From: Sediminibacterium sp. C3 | Lineage (GTDB): Bacteria; Bacteroidota; Bacteroidia; Chitinophagales; Chitinophagaceae | Length of the DNA stretch: 64,000 nucleotides | Direction: 5' to 3' | Assembly (NCBI RefSeq): GCF_000508085.1 | Contig: NZ_KI669560.1 | Span: 464,219-528,218 of the forward strand | Shown: positions 53,948-63,463 of the stretch, one piece after another | Numbering within the stretch: the stretch's first letter is position 1 | How the letters are laid out: each line of letters begins with the position of its first letter | The notes under the pieces: generated by a model | What the model was told of the DNA's origin: nothing | The model's database searches: none | What the model saw: only the letters and a program-made list of their open reading frames with translations | Translations under genes and position numbers: made by a program

Positions 53948-56900
53948 ATGAAAAACAAATTCACTATTTACTGTTTCGTTTTCTTTGCTTCAGTTTTTTC
54001 TAAACTGACAGCCCAGGTATTGTGTGGATATGATTTGGGAAGAACCGATACAATCAAGGCTAAGTATTTTCAGGCAGAAGAAGAAAAACTGAATCGGGCT
54101 ATTCAGGTGCAGATTGCAAAAGATCGTTCCAGCAGAATGGTGAACGGCCAAATCCGCAGTCAGTCAACCGGAAAAATAAAGTCAACTGCTACACCTCTTC
54201 CTCCTACTGTTTATATACCTGTAGTATATCATATTATTGATGCAGATCCGTTCTCTATAACAGATGCCATGGTGCAGGCCAGTCTGGACGATTTAAACAG
54301 GGCTTATGCGCATCAGGGTGCTTATAGTGTTGATCCGTTAGGAGAAGATACCCGTATTCAGTTTCGATTGGCACAAAGAACCCCCACCGGAGAAAAATCA
54401 AATGGAATCAATCGCATCAAATCCTTTTATGACAGCGTGGATGTTGACCTAGAAGATGCGGCTTTAAAAAATCAGATTAAATGGGACCCATCCAGGTTTG
54501 CCAATATCTGGGTAGTGAAAAAAATTAACGGAGAAATCCAACCCAGCCGATTTGAATGTGGTCAATGGACCCGAATGGCTTACGGGGGATATGCTTCTGC
54601 TGGCGGAGGTATGGTGGTTGCCGGATTAAGCACGGCAGTTCTTGCCCATGAAATGGGGCATTATCTTTCTTTGCTGCACACTTTTCAAGGGACCAACTGT
54701 GCCAACAATGATTGTACTACCGACGGAGACCGTGTTTGCGATACACCACCCGACAGAAGTACACAGGGTTCTCCTTGCAGTAATCCGGAAAACTCCTGTG
54801 GCACAGATACGCTTTCAGGACCTTTTACGGTTGATGTTCCGGACAATATTTCCAACTTCATGGATTATGGAACCAGCTGCCCTACTGTGTTTACGCCAGG
54901 TCAGGGAGAAAGAATGCGCGCATTTCTTGCTGTGTTCAATGGTGGGAGTTTATTGGTAAGCGACGGTGCCAATCCCCCCTGTGCTGATAATATCAATGCA
55001 CTTTACGAAATAACAAATAATCCATTTCCGCTTACGGGCACTTCCGTTGATTTTACCAATCGTTCTACGGGTGCAAGCAATTACGAATGGTGGATGAAAG
55101 ACATGGCTTCCGGTGCAGAAAGCTTACTGGGAACCAGCACGAATCTGAGTTATTTGTTTCCTGTTGCGGGCATTTATCAAATAAAATTAAAAGCCTTCAA
55201 CGCTGCTGGTACCTGCTCTAGTAGTTATTACACGCAGGTAATTGTTAGTTGCGGAACAGTTGCCAGATTTTCACCAGACAAAAGAATTGTCGCTTCCAGA
55301 ACCGGATTATACGAAGACACGGTAACATTTGTAAACCACTCGCAAAATGCAGACAGTTTTGAATGGTATGTGAGAAACACCACTACCGGTGTTCAGCAAC
55401 TGATGAGTACTGCAACGAATTTTCAGTATTCATTTCCTTCTGCAGGTAATTATACAATCTGGCTAATCGCCAGCAAAGGCAGCTGTACTTCAACCTCACA
55501 AACCTTTTCCCTAAATGTTACAGAAGCTACCAGTGATGCAGTGTTGAATTTATATTCGGTTAATTGTTATAAAAACGATTCTATCCGTGTTTACTTTGGC
55601 ATTACCAATATTGGTGTAGACACGATTCCTGCAGGAACCATGGTTCGGTTTTACAACAGAGATACTGCACAGGCAGGTAGGGTAGAAATGGAGACTGCAT
55701 TTAAATTACCTAGCGATATTTTAGGGAATTGTTCCGCCTTCTTTGTTCATATTGTAAAAGCAGACCGTAACCGTTCCGATTCCATTTACCTGGTGCTGGA
55801 TGAAGAAAACAGTTTGAAGGAAATCAGTAAAACCAATAACAGAAGATCCAGAACCCTGTTTCAACCCAGAAGAAGTATAAGCCCACAGGACACAACCGTA
55901 TATGTGAACAGCACACAAAATTTTAAACTCAATTATGCACCTGATGCATTGAGCTCGATATCGTGGAGTAGCAGTACAGGAAGTTTTAGTTGCCCTACCT
56001 GTGTAAACACTTCCATGAAAATAATTGACACAACCTATTTGAAAGTAAAAACACTCACCCAGTTTGGTTGTGAAGATTCTGCAACTGCAGTTGTGAAGAT
56101 TTTTCCGAATGATTTGGTTAGCAGTAATCCCGCTATTTATTGTTATCATAACAATGATTCTGTTTTGGTAAGTACTAAAATTTGTTTGCTGAATGGCTAT
56201 GAACAACTAACCAGAAATATAAAACTGCAATATTATGATACCCTGAAAACCCTGCCGGGAGCTAAGTTACTATACGAGGCCATCGTTCCTGCTTCCACTG
56301 TATTTTCAGGCAGCTGTTCAACGATTGAGCATCATTTTGCGCGAAAAGGCGCTGGCAATATTTATGTTTATGTGAATCCGGATTTACAGATATACGAGGA
56401 TCAGGTTGGCAACAATACGGTTTCCATTCCCTATGCTGTTTTTAAAATAGCGGTTCCTGTTAATCAGATATCTATCGCGCGCGGAGACCCTTATCAACTT
56501 TCCATACAGCAATTGGGAGAGCCTGTGACCAATATACTATGGACACCGGGTTTTGCACTGAACTGCACCAATTGCTTTGCACCTGTATTAAATACCAATT
56601 CCTCAACAATGGTTACTGTGCTGGCTGGCAGTGAGTATGGATGTAAGGACTCTGCTTCCATTGCCGTGAATGCTTATTTTCAGTCGCACCTGATTTTACC
56701 TACTGTATTTACGCCCAACGGTGATGGGCAGAACGACTATTTTTATGTGATTGCCGGGAAAGATGTTATTAAAGTGAGAATGTTCAGAATCATGAATCGC
56801 TGGGGAGCTGTGGTATTCAATAAATCCGGAACCCTTCCCAATAGTTATGCTGAGGGATGGGATGGAAACTATAATGGAAAACCAGCAGAAGCAGGGACTT

Positions 56901-56977
56901 ATATTTATCAGTTGATTGTTGAGTTAAGTGACGGAAGCACTGAAACACGCAAGGGAAATATTACTTTATTACGATGA
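53948..56977 (+). CDS. Secreted M43 zinc metalloprotease with gliding-motility C-terminal domain (T9SS cargo)
   Basis: A 1009-aa secreted protein. After a signal peptide (about 1-22), a pappalysin-type protease has HEMGHYLSLLH (234-244) and Met-turn SNFMDYGT. PKD/Ig-like repeats with TSVDFTNRSTGASNYEWW and similar follow (about 335-540). The end, LPTVFTPNGDGQNDYF to NITLLR, is the CHU_C/gliding-motility C-terminal domain used for type IX export. The ATG at 53948 follows a TTG at 53945. It is translationally coupled (ATGA) to a PorP/SprF gene. Confidence 0.93.
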   Translation: MKNKFTIYCFVFFASVFSKLTAQVLCGYDLGRTDTIKAKYFQAEEEKLNRAIQVQIAKDRSSRMVNGQIRSQSTGKIKSTATPLPPTVYIPVVYHIIDADPFSITDAMVQASLDDLNRAYAHQGAYSVDPLGEDTRIQFRLAQRTPTGEKSNGINRIKSFYDSVDVDLEDAALKNQIKWDPSRFANIWVVKKINGEIQPSRFECGQWTRMAYGGYASAGGGMVVAGLSTAVLAHEMGHYLSLLHTFQGTNCANNDCTTDGDRVCDTPPDRSTQGSPCSNPENSCGTDTLSGPFTVDVPDNISNFMDYGTSCPTVFTPGQGERMRAFLAVFNGGSLLVSDGANPPCADNINALYEITNNPFPLTGTSVDFTNRSTGASNYEWWMKDMASGAESLLGTSTNLSYLFPVAGIYQIKLKAFNAAGTCSSSYYTQVIVSCGTVARFSPDKRIVASRTGLYEDTVTFVNHSQNADSFEWYVRNTTTGVQQLMSTATNFQYSFPSAGNYTIWLIASKGSCTSTSQTFSLNVTEATSDAVLNLYSVNCYKNDSIRVYFGITNIGVDTIPAGTMVRFYNRDTAQAGRVEMETAFKLPSDILGNCSAFFVHIVKADRNRSDSIYLVLDEENSLKEISKTNNRRSRTLFQPRRSISPQDTTVYVNSTQNFKLNYAPDALSSISWSSSTGSFSCPTCVNTSMKIIDTTYLKVKTLTQFGCEDSATAVVKIFPNDLVSSNPAIYCYHNNDSVLVSTKICLLNGYEQLTRNIKLQYYDTLKTLPGAKLLYEAIVPASTVFSGSCSTIEHHFARKGAGNIYVYVNPDLQIYEDQVGNNTVSIPYAVFKIAVPVNQISIARGDPYQLSIQQLGEPVTNILWTPGFALNCTNCFAPVLNTNSSTMVTVLAGSEYGCKDSASIAVNAYFQSHLILPTVFTPNGDGQNDYFYVIAGKDVIKVRMFRIMNRWGAVVFNKSGTLPNSYAEGWDGNYNGKPAEAGTYIYQLIVELSDGSTETRKGNITLLR

Positions 56978-58005
56978 GAGTTAGGAAAGGATATATGATA
57001 AAAAGGTTGTTGGGATTTTGTTTGGCTGCAGGTTGCAGTTCAGCATTATTAGCACAGGACCCTCAGTTCTCTCAATTCTTTTCCTCTCCTTTAACCCTGA
57101 ATCCTGCGCTGACAGGAAACTTTAACGGGACCACAAGAATGGTGGGCAATATCCGGTCTCAGAATGCAGACTATAATAATGCGTATAATACCAAGACAGC
57201 ATCGGTAGATTTTCATTTGCTCGGCAATAGTATCAAACAATTTGATCGGCTAAGCATGGGTGTTTTATTCCTATCGGACCAAACAGGCAATAAAGTATTG
57301 ACCAATAATCACCTGGGTCTTTCGCTTTCCTATATGAAAGCCCTGGATGAAGAGCAAAAGCGATCATTGACCATAGGATTTCAGGCTGTCTATAACAACA
57401 AGCGCTTCAACTCGGCCAACGCACTATTAGAAGACCAGATTACCCCTGGTGGCATCATCAATTCCAGTGGTGACAATATTTTAAATAATGGGTTGAGCAA
57501 AACCGCTGTTGATGTGAACGCTGGCATTCTATATCAGTACGCTCCTACCAGTGAGCACTTGTATTATATTGGAGGCGCTTTGTTTAATATACTTCAAACA
57601 CAAAAAGGGTTCGGAAATAATACTACAGCTATACCGCTTCGCAAAACCATTCATGGAGGTATGATGAGTCCGGTAGGATATGCAGGCACTTTTCATGCAA
57701 GTTTTCATTTACAACAACAAAAAGGATTTAACCAACTATTAATTGGTGCAGCCTATAGCCACTATATTAAAGACATACTCAATGCCTATGTTGAATTGTA
57801 TGCAGGTGCCTGGTATAGAAGCGACCAGTCACTGATTCCTTATATTGGAGTTGAGTGGAATTACTGGAGACTGGGCTATACCAATGATATCAATTTCAGT
57901 AATCAGATTACAGCAGGTCAGTTAAGATATTCTAATGAAGTCTCTTTATATTATACACTGAATAAAGACAGAAGCAGTGCGAAATTTAAGTGCCCTGTTT
58001 TTTAG
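56974..58005 (+). CDS. PorP/SprF family type IX secretion protein
   Basis: A 343-aa PorP/SprF-type outer-membrane protein. The signal peptide ends around [20 protein letters not shown], and [20 protein letters not shown] is the family start. It overlaps the M43 gene stop by 4 bp (ATGA). A second ATG at 56995 (MIKRLLGF) could be the actual start. PorP/SprF proteins pair with CHU_C cargo and help retain it on the surface. It overlaps the photolyase gene tail-to-tail by 20 bp. Confidence 0.9.
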   Translation: MRVRKGYMIKRLLGFCLAAGCSSALLAQDPQFSQFFSSPLTLNPALTGNFNGTTRMVGNIRSQNADYNNAYNTKTASVDFHLLGNSIKQFDRLSMGVLFLSDQTGNKVLTNNHLGLSLSYMKALDEEQKRSLTIGFQAVYNNKRFNSANALLEDQITPGGIINSSGDNILNNGLSKTAVDVNAGILYQYAPTSEHLYYIGGALFNILQTQKGFGNNTTAIPLRKTIHGGMMSPVGYAGTFHASFHLQQQKGFNQLLIGAAYSHYIKDILNAYVELYAGAWYRSDQSLIPYIGVEWNYWRLGYTNDINFSNQITAGQLRYSNEVSLYYTLNKDRSSAKFKCPVF

Positions 58006-59512
58006 TTGACTGTTTGTTATTTCTTGTATGCGTAAACAGGATCCTTTCTGTTTCCTGCTTAACCAGTATTTCTTTTCTGTGGCTCCATATTTTATCCCTC
58101 GCCATTCTTCCCGCTTCCGTGACATCTATAATTGGGAACGGATAATCTTTTCCGATAATGGTATTACAAAGCTGTTGCTCCATCAAACTCATGGTATGTG
58201 GCTCATGAATAAAGGCAAGGGGTACATTTTCTAATTCAGGCACCCATTGTTTAATAAATATGCCTTCGGGATCATGGTCGCCGGATTGCTTAACGGGGTT
58301 ATATATTCGTATGGTATTCACCCCGGTGGTGCCGGCCTGCATTTGAAACTGCGGATAATGAATGCCCGGTTCATAATCCAAGAATTGTTGCGCTAGATGG
58401 TATACCCCGGTTCTCCAGTCCTGGTAGAGGTGATGGCATAAAAACGAAACCAGCATTGCCCGCATTCTGAAATTAATCCAACCGGTTGCAATCAAACAAC
58501 GCATGCAGGCATCTACTAAGGGGAAACCTGTTTTTCCTTCTTCCCATGCTTTTATGAATGTTTCATTCAGAGGATGCTCCAGTAGTTCGTATCCTTTGTT
58601 GATACATTCAAATTCATATCTACCCTCCACTTCAAACTTTTGAATAAAATGACAATGCCATTTTAAACGTGTGATAGCATTGTTGATAGGCCCCTTGAAG
58701 GAAGAAGTTTTTTGCACTTCATTCAAAGACTGATATGCTTGTTTGATACTCAGGTTACCCCAGCTGATATAGGGTGAAAGACGGGTGCAACTTTTTCTGC
58801 TCTCTGTTGGCTTGCTGATATGCTTGCTGTAATAGCGCCCTCGTTCATTCATAAAGGTTTGTAAATACCGATGGGCATTTTCTTCGCCTGCGGGTTGAAA
58901 GGCTCTAGGATAAACTTCAAGACTTTTCTGAAAGGCGCTGGGAAGATTGTATTTTGTTTCAAAAACCGGAAGGGTGTTTATTTTATATTCATTTGTGATA
59001 GTGGGTGCATTCATGGTAGTATACCATTTTTTGTCCCAGTCTTTTCTGTCCCGAATGGCCCTGATGATTCCGTCTCTCTGAAACTCTTTCCATACTATTT
59101 GATGGGCCTCACAATATTTTTTGACTTGCTTATCTCTGTTGAATGTGATTCTTGTTCCCGATTCCTGATAACTGAATATTTGCTGAATAGCATATTGCTC
59201 AGTAATTTCTTCCAATGCAGTTATGGCTTCTGCATAAAAGAGGATCACACATTGCTGATATTTCGCCAATTGTTGATTCATGGCGAGCAAGGAGTGATAC
59301 TGAAATTGTAAATGCCTCAGGCTTGTATCTGGGAACCCGATGATGGAGGGTTCAAACAAAAAAACAATCAAATAAGGTAAGCCCGCCTGCTCTGCGGCCT
59401 GCAAGGGCGCATGGTCCTGTGTTCTCAGGTCTCTTTTCAGCCAGACCAGATTGATATGTTGCCGATTGTCCACTTTACAATAACACCCAAAATGAGGTTT
59501 GGTTCCTGACAA
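57986..59512 (-). CDS. Cryptochrome/photolyase family protein
   Basis: A 508-aa protein with an N-terminal photolyase domain beginning [18 protein letters not shown] and a C-terminal FAD domain with [35 protein letters not shown] and [19 protein letters not shown]. Class I-like photolyases repair pyrimidine dimers with light; cryptochrome relatives do not. The first about 13 residues before [11 protein letters not shown] are not conserved, so a GTG at 59473 could be the true start. Overlaps porP by 20 bp. Confidence 0.9.
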   Translation of the reverse strand: MSGTKPHFGCYCKVDNRQHINLVWLKRDLRTQDHAPLQAAEQAGLPYLIVFLFEPSIIGFPDTSLRHLQFQYHSLLAMNQQLAKYQQCVILFYAEAITALEEITEQYAIQQIFSYQESGTRITFNRDKQVKKYCEAHQIVWKEFQRDGIIRAIRDRKDWDKKWYTTMNAPTITNEYKINTLPVFETKYNLPSAFQKSLEVYPRAFQPAGEENAHRYLQTFMNERGRYYSKHISKPTESRKSCTRLSPYISWGNLSIKQAYQSLNEVQKTSSFKGPINNAITRLKWHCHFIQKFEVEGRYEFECINKGYELLEHPLNETFIKAWEEGKTGFPLVDACMRCLIATGWINFRMRAMLVSFLCHHLYQDWRTGVYHLAQQFLDYEPGIHYPQFQMQAGTTGVNTIRIYNPVKQSGDHDPEGIFIKQWVPELENVPLAFIHEPHTMSLMEQQLCNTIIGKDYPFPIIDVTEAGRMARDKIWSHRKEILVKQETERILFTHTRNNKQSTKKQGT

Positions 59513-59545
59513 CAGTGTATATTGATGGGTTGTTTCTTTGAAATT

Positions 59546-61738
59546 TTATAACGCCGGCAACTCAATTTTAAATTCAGTTCCTTTGTTGGGTTCGCTTCTG
59601 ATACTAATTCTTCCACCAAGGGTTTCAACCTGAGTTTTAATCATAAACAATCCCATCCCTTTGCCTTCAATATGGGTGTGAAATCTTTTATACATACCAA
59701 ATACGGTGTCTTTATTCTTCTTCAAATCAATACCTAATCCATTGTCTGAAAAATGAATAACAATCTGATTTTCGGCTAATGAAGATTTGATTTTAATAAT
59801 GGGATTAATATGAGTCTGTCTGTACTTAATACTATTAGAAATCAGATTATAGAAAATGCTATAGATATAAGACTTAACAGATGTTATTTGACCTACTTCA
59901 GAAAAATCAATCTCAAAAACCACTTTTTCTGATTTAATCAGATAGTCAATTGACTGTTTTATTTCTTGTATAATATCAGAAAAATGTATGAGGGTTTTCT
60001 GTTCATTCACTTCTCTTCTGATTTGTAAAATCAGCCCGAGATCTTTAATTACATTGTCGAGTGCAAGGGCAGATTGGTTTAAGGCACTAACCATTGCCAA
60101 TTTTTCTTTAGGCTCAATATCTGGCATTTTAAATATATTGGTCACGCCAACTATATTAGCAACAGGTGCCCGAAGGTTGTGAGAAACGATGTAAGCAAAT
60201 TGTTCCAGGTCTTTATTTCTCTGTATCAGATCATTCATAATCTGAGCCTTTTCATATTCACTTGCCTTTTGTGCAGATATATCCCGCATTATTTTAGAGG
60301 CCCCAATTACCTGATTAAATTCATTTACTATTGGAGAAACCGTTAGCGAAACATCTAACAGTGTGCCGTCTTTTTTAATCCTAACAGTCTCGTAACGATC
60401 AATTACTTTTCGTTCCTTGATGCTTTTGGTAATATTGATTTCTTCATCTTGAAGTTCTTGAGGTATCAATATGTAAATAGATTTCCCGATGGCTTCCTGA
60501 TCGGAATATCCTAGCACATTTTCTGCTCCTTTGTTCCAGGAAGTTATAATGCCGTCAAGGGTTGTACTCAATATTGCATCATGAGATGAATTAACAATTA
60601 ATGAAGACAGAGCTAGTTTTTCTTCGTATTCAATGGTTTCTGTAATATCCTGACAAGTTCCAAAAACCCGAATAGGCTCATTATTTGTGTTAAAGGAAAT
60701 CTTCCATCTTTCCTCTACAAATTTGATATTGCCCTTTGGAGTAATAATCCTATGCTGAATTGTATTAAAATCTGCGGAAGAAAAAGACGTCTTAAAAGCT
60801 TTGTCAACTTTGGCTTTATCCTCAGGATGAACATAATTTAAAAAAGTTTCGTGAGTGAGACTGAATTCATTTTTGTTTAGTTCAAAAATTTCAAACGTCT
60901 GATCTGACCAATACACTTTCAAATTTGAGAGATCGGTTTCCCAGCTACCCACTTTTGCAGCAGATTGTGCTTCAATTAATCGGCTCTCTGCTTTTTTCTT
61001 TTCAGTAATATCCAATAAGGATCCTAATATGGCTTCTTTGCCGTTTAACATTTTCTTAGAACCAAAAACTTCAAGATTAATGATAGAACGATTGCTGTGT
61101 ATACCTCTTACTTCACAAGATCTATGCTTGGAATTACGATTACTTTCAGCAAAGTATTGATTAAGTAAAACGCAGTCTTTTTCTAAAATAAAATCGGTTA
61201 ATCTTTTTCCCAGGATATGCTCTTCTGTAAAACCGAAAATACTTTCGAACTCATGATTGATATATGTAAATACATTATCTTTTATGATAAATGAACCTAC
61301 CAGTGCATAATCGGCAAGACTATGAAAACGATTTTCACTGGCCATAAGTCGCTGTTCTAATTTTTTTCTTTCAGATATTTCTTGCGCCTGAACAGTTACT
61401 ATATCCTCATTAACATAAATGTAATTTACATACACATATTTCTCTTGCTCTTTACTTTTAAAACTATAGGTAAATTCTCTGTCAAACGAAACCCGGTCAT
61501 TTATGCAATGATACAGGTCGGCAATCACTTGCGGTTGGCTTTTGTAAAGCTCGCTTGCTTTTTTATTGATTAATTGGTCTACTTGATTACTTGCAAATTC
61601 GGTTGCAGCTTTATTAAATCCTATTAGATGGAAGTCATCATTTTGGTATTTCCAAACAAAAGTAGCTACTGGCAAAGCATGATAAATTCCTTGTAGTATA
61701 TCAGATTCTATTGAAGCAAATTGAGTCTTTGACTCCAT
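59546..61738 (-). CDS. PAS-domain sensor histidine kinase
   Basis: A 730-aa cytoplasmic kinase. Four PAS domains (about residues 12-120, 132-250, 255-368, 376-490) precede a HisKA/HATPase_c module. The phosphoacceptor is H520 in FAYIVSHNLRAPVANIVG; the ATP-binding N and G boxes are FYNLISNSIKYR and FSDNGLGID, then GKGMGLFMIKTQ. No transmembrane segment is present, so it senses an internal signal, likely redox or light via PAS. I prefer the ATG at 61738 (MESKTQFASI); the longer frame runs through a terminator hairpin. No response regulator lies beside it. Confidence 0.92.
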   Translation of the reverse strand: MESKTQFASIESDILQGIYHALPVATFVWKYQNDDFHLIGFNKAATEFASNQVDQLINKKASELYKSQPQVIADLYHCINDRVSFDREFTYSFKSKEQEKYVYVNYIYVNEDIVTVQAQEISERKKLEQRLMASENRFHSLADYALVGSFIIKDNVFTYINHEFESIFGFTEEHILGKRLTDFILEKDCVLLNQYFAESNRNSKHRSCEVRGIHSNRSIINLEVFGSKKMLNGKEAILGSLLDITEKKKAESRLIEAQSAAKVGSWETDLSNLKVYWSDQTFEIFELNKNEFSLTHETFLNYVHPEDKAKVDKAFKTSFSSADFNTIQHRIITPKGNIKFVEERWKISFNTNNEPIRVFGTCQDITETIEYEEKLALSSLIVNSSHDAILSTTLDGIITSWNKGAENVLGYSDQEAIGKSIYILIPQELQDEEINITKSIKERKVIDRYETVRIKKDGTLLDVSLTVSPIVNEFNQVIGASKIMRDISAQKASEYEKAQIMNDLIQRNKDLEQFAYIVSHNLRAPVANIVGVTNIFKMPDIEPKEKLAMVSALNQSALALDNVIKDLGLILQIRREVNEQKTLIHFSDIIQEIKQSIDYLIKSEKVVFEIDFSEVGQITSVKSYIYSIFYNLISNSIKYRQTHINPIIKIKSSLAENQIVIHFSDNGLGIDLKKNKDTVFGMYKRFHTHIEGKGMGLFMIKTQVETLGGRISIRSEPNKGTEFKIELPAL

Positions 61739-61800
61739 TATTTGGACTTTACTTAAAAATACGGGAATTATAATAAGAAAGCGACAATAGTAAAGGTACA

Positions 61801-61831
61801 AAAACAAAAAACCCCAACATTGCTGTTGAGG
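61801..61831 (-). terminator. Intrinsic terminator upstream of the histidine kinase
   Basis: CCCCAACA (61812-61819) pairs with TGTTGAGG (61824-61831), one mismatch, loop TTGC. The A-rich stretch 61801-61811 gives a U-tract for minus-strand transcripts. It would end the CARF operon transcript or an unseen small RNA before the kinase gene. Confidence 0.6.
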
Positions 61832-61861
61832 TCTTTGTGGTGTGGGCCGAAAACAACCCAT

Positions 61862-62350
61862 ACTATCAGTTATTAGAAATAATCAACTTTTAAACTGAGC
61901 TGTAACGCTTATTAGATAAGCATTACAGCGGATTTTGCTTGCAGAAAAATTGCTGTTTTCCGCCTTATAAAGATCTTTCTGAAGAGTACTGTACTCTGTA
62001 AGTACTCTGAAGTAAAAGTAACGTTTTTAAAGATATGCTAAAAAAGTCGTTTGAATTTATAGTACTTACGGTAAAAGCAGACACTTTTATAGCACGAAAA
62101 CATGGTTAATTTTTTAATCTAATTGGTCCATTTGTTAAGGTAAGAGGTCAATCATGAGCTGATATTCTGTCGTCCTTATGTATAACAATAACCCGAATGA
62201 GTTAAGATATCATTGACGAAAATATATTGGTAAGTCAAGTGGCAGATTTTAAAATACAATTTTGTTGCGTCTAAAAGAAATGGAACCTTTTTTGCAAGCT
62301 TTCTCCTTTGCTTGAGTTTGCAAATGTGCTTACACCTGTGCTGTGGCTTT
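61862..62350. other. Gene-free structured region
   Basis: I see no credible gene here. Structure is present: a near-perfect 14-bp hairpin, GCTGTAACGCTTAT (61899-61912) and ATAAGCATTACAGC (61916-61929), and a 15-bp palindrome AGAGTACTGTACTCT (61983-61997) followed by a second GTACTCTG. It marks the change from ordinary chromosomal genes to the CARF locus and could be an island junction, regulatory leader or small-RNA region. Confidence 0.5.
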
Positions 62351-63463
62351 TTATATTGTCAATTTCTTTTCAAGTTTATCAAGTGCATTTATTAATTTAC
62401 TTAGTGGATTAACTGTTGTTCTTCCAGCATTGCAAAAGAAAACATCAATATTTAACTCTTTGCATTTTTCAAGAATTGTAGGTTTAGGCCTAAACCTACA
62501 AACCAAAAGAGATTTAGAAATAATTCCACCGTAAGTATCTTTTACAATTCTCATTTTGTTGATGTCCTCTTGATTTACATTTCCCGATTTACATTCAATG
62601 AAAATAAGTTTGCCTCCCAAATTAACTAGCACATCAATTTCATTTTTGGTAATGAAGGAATCTGTTCTGAAAGGAAGTTCGCACTGTATGAGAAGTTCTT
62701 TTGCCTTGGGCCAAAGAGAAATTTCCTTTGCTACAATAAGTTCCCACCATGAGGCATGGAAAAATAAACTTCTCACATTAGGAGATTGAATCTTGAAAAC
62801 TTCATTTCCATTTAACTCAACTGAAATTCTTTTGTCTGTCCAGATAAGTTTGGCTTGTTGATTTATTGCAAGGTGTCCCGCTGTAGGTATTTTATTGAGT
62901 TTATCATATGTTTTTCTGACCTTAGAATTGATTTCTAAAATAAGTCTATCATGCGACATTGTGAATTTATCAATTATATCAATTGACTTAAAATCATCAG
63001 AAGAAAAGTCACTGATGGTTTTTGATCTACTCAACTTATGTCCGCTTATTTCTAGAAACTCTTTCACTGTAATTTGTGAAGTAAGCTTTCGAGTAGAGTA
63101 GGATGGTAATTGCAATAGAGTATCGTTTTGATTAATATAAAAACCATCCAAATTCCTCTCAATTATTAATGACTGTGCTGCCAACACCATAATCTTTGTA
63201 CCTCCAGTTAAGTTAAATTGCACATCATCATTTTGATCAATATTGTTTAGTATTTCTTCACAAATTGACTTGATAGAAGCAAACTCAAACGGATTGCAAA
63301 TGTTCTCAGAAAATGTATTACCAGTTAGAAATGATTTAATCAAACTGATTTTGCTTTTTGATTCTTCCGAAACAATAAAGTGAATTTTGTCGGGCGCAAA
63401 TTCTTTTATTCCAACGAGAACAGGCAACAACTGCCCTCCAACAAATGTTATTTGATGTTTCAT
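62351..63463 (-). CDS. Card1/Can2-like CARF-domain nuclease (DUF1887)
   Basis: A 370-aa protein. The N-terminal CARF domain (about 1-130) shows FNLTGGTKIMVLAAQ (NLTGGTK at 84-90), the ring-nucleotide-binding loop. The C-terminal PD-(D/E)XK nuclease has E241 (WWELIVA), D277 (NEIDVLV), and E290/K292 (FIECKSG). In type III CRISPR systems such proteins are switched on by cyclic oligoadenylate and cut nucleic acids. It overlaps a second CARF gene by 4 bp. No CRISPR array or Cas10 is in the window, so the inducer-producing enzyme must be elsewhere or in the rest of the locus. Confidence 0.88.
   Translation of the reverse strand: MKHQITFVGGQLLPVLVGIKEFAPDKIHFIVSEESKSKISLIKSFLTGNTFSENICNPFEFASIKSICEEILNNIDQNDDVQFNLTGGTKIMVLAAQSLIIERNLDGFYINQNDTLLQLPSYSTRKLTSQITVKEFLEISGHKLSRSKTISDFSSDDFKSIDIIDKFTMSHDRLILEINSKVRKTYDKLNKIPTAGHLAINQQAKLIWTDKRISVELNGNEVFKIQSPNVRSLFFHASWWELIVAKEISLWPKAKELLIQCELPFRTDSFITKNEIDVLVNLGGKLIFIECKSGNVNQEDINKMRIVKDTYGGIISKSLLVCRFRPKPTILEKCKELNIDVFFCNAGRTTVNPLSKLINALDKLEKKLTI

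Noticed and set aside
61739..61861. Upstream extension of the histidine kinase
   Set aside because: The extension passes through a terminator hairpin and encodes low-complexity sequence; the PAS domain begins soon after the ATG at 61738.
61820..61870. Possible tRNA or tRNA-derived attachment site near the terminator
   Set aside because: The stretch with CCACACCACA on the minus strand does not form the cloverleaf arms or T-loop of a tRNA.
62343..62534. Plus-strand open frame overlapping the CARF nuclease end
   Set aside because: It is a shadow of the 3' part of the Card1-like gene with no independent support.
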